Shown: positions 34,596 through 36,110 of the stretch, piece by piece
Layout: each line of letters starts with the position of its first letter
Position numbering within the stretch: the first letter of the stretch is position 1
Assembly: GCA_964459305.1 (NCBI GenBank)
Contig: CAYWNA010000125.1
Location: 1 to 36,110, forward strand
Direction: 5' to 3'
Length of the DNA: 36,110 nt
Source: CAYWNA01 sp964459305
GTDB taxonomy: Bacteria; Planctomycetota; Planctomycetia; Pirellulales; Pirellulaceae
Notes under the pieces: model-generated
Databases searched by the model: none
What the model saw: the letters and a program-made list of their open reading frames with translations, nothing else
Told to the model about the DNA's origin: nothing
Program-made: the position numbers and the translations under genes

Positions 34596-34814
34596 CGCCC
34601 CTGCCTGGGCTTGGATGCGGATGGCACCCTGTTTCCCACGGTTTACACCGTGGGCTATTCTCCAGGCGCCGCTACCGCGGCTGAGGACCGACGCCTGCCG
34701 CGGCTGAAGACCATCGTTGGTGCCGTAACCGCGGTAGCGGCGGCAGAGAATAGCCCATGCCGTGAGGCATGGGACACGAGGCCAAAAACGCAGCGCCAGC
34801 CCCGGCAGGGGCGG
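34596..34814. repeat. Palindromic repeat copy C (full)
   Basis: About 220 bp with the same plan as copy A: CGCCCCTG start, CCCACGGT/ACCGTGGG hairpin (about 34635-34654), GCCGCTACCGCGGCT at 34668-34682 facing CCGCGGTAGCGGC, then the CCCATGCC/GGCATGGG hairpin and CCCCGGCAGGGGCGG end. Arms are closely conserved with copy A, whereas the central 40 bp differ, as expected for a loop under no constraint. Confidence 0.85.
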
Positions 34815-34858
34815 CAGAGGCACCACGGCGCTTGTGCCACGTGCATCAATAATCCGCC

Positions 34859-36110
34859 TCAGCCGCCAGCCCGCCGCCGGCAGATGTCCTCGATTTCTTG
34901 CTCGGACAACGCCCGGTCGAAAAGAGCAAACTCGTCGATTAGCCCCGTGTACGCATAGCCGGCGGCACTTTGCACACCGTGTCCAAAGTTGTGTGGATCC
35001 CCTATCCTGCAGCCGCCCAGGGTGACAGCGTTGCTGTCGTAAGTCTCGTAGTTGTAGACGATCGGATCGATGGGCATGGAATGTACCTGATCGACCTTCC
35101 CGTTGATGTAGAACGTCACGGCGTCGCGTTTTCGCGTGACAGCGACGTGTGTCCAGGCGTCCTCGGGAATCGAATTGTCACTGGCCTGGATGTTGTTATT
35201 GCGCCCCAATCGGCCACGGACAACGAAGCTCAGATCTGCACGGCCTCCTTGGGATGGGGTGAAGTGAAACAGTGCTCCTCCTGACCGCGCCAAGACTGAG
35301 CTTGCACAGGGGCAAAAGTTGAGATTGAGGATGGTGCCACCTTTGCCTTTCACCCAGGCCATAATCGAGAAGTCGTTTGCCGGGTATTGTCCGTTTTCAT
35401 CCGGCAGCTTGATCAAGCTGTCCGGCTTCCCGGCGAATTCCGCCGCGGTACCAACCTCGCCTTCGCTGATCGTCACGCCGTTCAGCAACCCGTGACAGTC
35501 GTTTCCGCTCAAGTCCCGGACGTACTGCTTCGGACCCTGGCTGAAGATCGTATCGCGATCGAAACTGTAAGCGACCACGCAGCCTTTAGGCAGATCGGAC
35601 GCTCTGACGACCGAGGGAACCGTCGCCTTCTGTTCGTTGCCGATGGAGTCGGGTGCGGTGTTCGGCGGAGAAGCCCTCTGCGGTTCGCTCGGCGGGCTGC
35701 CGGGCTTGCTATGTTCAATGGAAGTGTCCACGTCAGGAACTCTCGCTGCCTCCATGTGGGCAACCGTCATGGCGACCCGGAAGCCGAGTGTCCCGCGTTC
35801 CCACCAATCGGTCAGCCCACCCTCCCAGGATCGACTCGCCGAAGGATGTGCATTGGCGGGCTGGACATAACAGCCACCACGCATTACCCGGCTCGCGCCG
35901 GATGTCGGACCGGTAGGGTCATTCGGCGGCGAGCGTTTGTAGTAGTTGGGGTCATACCAATCTTGGCATAACTCCCAGACATTTCCGTGCATGTCGTACA
36001 AGCCGAATGCATTCGGCTTGTACGATCCGACCGTCGTGGTACGTTTGATAAACGGACTTTCAGCGTAGTTTCCATCCTTGGACGACTGCGAGTCCCCATG
36101 GCAAAAAGCC
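34859..36110 (-). CDS. SUMF1/FGE-type domain + LamG protein (5' end outside window)
   Basis: The open frame continues without a stop to the right edge, so at least 417 residues are seen. The N-terminal visible part is the C-terminal portion of a formylglycine-generating-enzyme-type (SUMF1) domain: SYKPNAFGLYDMHGNVWEL, SRVMRGGCY and TLGFRVAM. The Cys pair of genuine FGE in the RGGS segment is not seen (RGGCYVQPANAHPS), so it is probably not a sulfatase-activating enzyme. A Pro/Ser-rich linker precedes a LamG/concanavalin-like sandwich (about the last 220 residues) with FSIMAWVKGKGG, WTHVAVTRKRDAVTFYINGK and GLIDEFALFDRALSEQEI. Such fusions in planctomycetes often continue N-terminally into a kinase; that cannot be seen here. 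The role may be surface or ligand binding. Confidence 0.88.
   Translation of the reverse strand, partial: AFCHGDSQSSKDGNYAESPFIKRTTTVGSYKPNAFGLYDMHGNVWELCQDWYDPNYYKRSPPNDPTGPTSGASRVMRGGCYVQPANAHPSASRSWEGGLTDWWERGTLGFRVAMTVAHMEAARVPDVDTSIEHSKPGSPPSEPQRASPPNTAPDSIGNEQKATVPSVVRASDLPKGCVVAYSFDRDTIFSQGPKQYVRDLSGNDCHGLLNGVTISEGEVGTAAEFAGKPDSLIKLPDENGQYPANDFSIMAWVKGKGGTILNLNFCPCASSVLARSGGALFHFTPSQGGRADLSFVVRGRLGRNNNIQASDNSIPEDAWTHVAVTRKRDAVTFYINGKVDQVHSMPIDPIVYNYETYDSNAVTLGGCRIGDPHNFGHGVQSAAGYAYTGLIDEFALFDRALSEQEIEDICRRRAGG
35994..36025. repeat. Perfect 32-bp palindrome inside coding sequence
   Basis: The 32 bases centred at 36009/36010 (half-site TCGTACAAGCCGAATG) equal their own reverse complement. 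The stretch encodes SYKPNAFGLYD of the SUMF1-type domain, and the opposite strand in register encodes the same residues. Confidence 0.9.

Noticed and set aside
33830..34639. A 269-residue form of the Y1 transposase
   Set aside because: The upstream part of that frame runs through repeat copy B and has no similarity; the ATG at 34282 gives the family's normal N-terminus and length.
33559..34814. CRISPR array
   Set aside because: Three long, palindromic, unequal copies around a transposase, without regular short repeats or equal spacers or cas genes.

Overview
The window reads as chromosome of a planctomycete, probably of the Pirellulales kind. The basis is its gene families rather than any rRNA: two secreted FGly-type sulfatases, a multi-haem HzsA-like PD40 protein, FHA/zinc-ribbon/Ser-Thr kinases, degenerate J-like repeats of the 'NPYH..LGL' type, a DUF2085 protein and a SUMF1-type/LamG protein. 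I see no rRNA, tRNA or CRISPR array.

Left part (1-21 kb): a polysaccharide-degradation and sulfatase region with heavy gene decay. A membrane-anchored DUF4932-like metallopeptidase comes first (minus strand). It is followed by a composite pseudogene stitched from pieces of an amidohydrolase, a BNR/sialidase-like protein and a Tat-exported FAD oxidoreductase. Next is a remarkable 1665-residue sulfatase / GH39-like / GH50-agarase-like fusion, a complete SMP-30/gluconolactonase, and a beheaded SDR with a ghost of another sulfatase tail. On the plus strand lie an EEP-fold phosphoesterase, a small membrane protein behind a transposase scrap, an S1_11-like sulfatase, a hairpin repeat, the 1344-residue HzsA-like cytochrome, and a heparinase-like gene destroyed by deletion and by an IS66 element that is itself broken.

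Right part (21.8-33.5 kb): a chaperone and phospho-signalling cluster. On the minus strand, in transcription order: FHA-kinase, PP2C phosphatase (30 bp apart), two-component-type beta-propeller, J-like-repeat membrane protein (frameshifted), DUF2085 membrane protein, and a short Hsp70 with no C-terminal lid. A kinase with three C-terminal zinc ribbons faces the Hsp70. A second FHA-kinase, divergent from the first, has lost its catalytic Asp (HRD to HRN). The first FHA-kinase retains HRD and DFG but lacks the alpha-C/beta-4 segment. The gene set suggests a kinase/phosphatase circuit acting with an Hsp70/J-like membrane module; that is inference from gene order.

Right edge (33.5-36.1 kb): an IS200/IS605-like Y1 HUH transposase embedded in three copies (two full, one half) of a ~220-bp multi-stem palindromic repeat, then a SUMF1-type + LamG protein running off the window. 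Its coding sequence contains a perfect 32-bp palindrome.

A recurrent theme is internal deletion: the FAD oxidoreductase, SDR, heparinase-like gene, IS66 transposase and one kinase have all lost internal or terminal segments while flanking parts remain recognisable.
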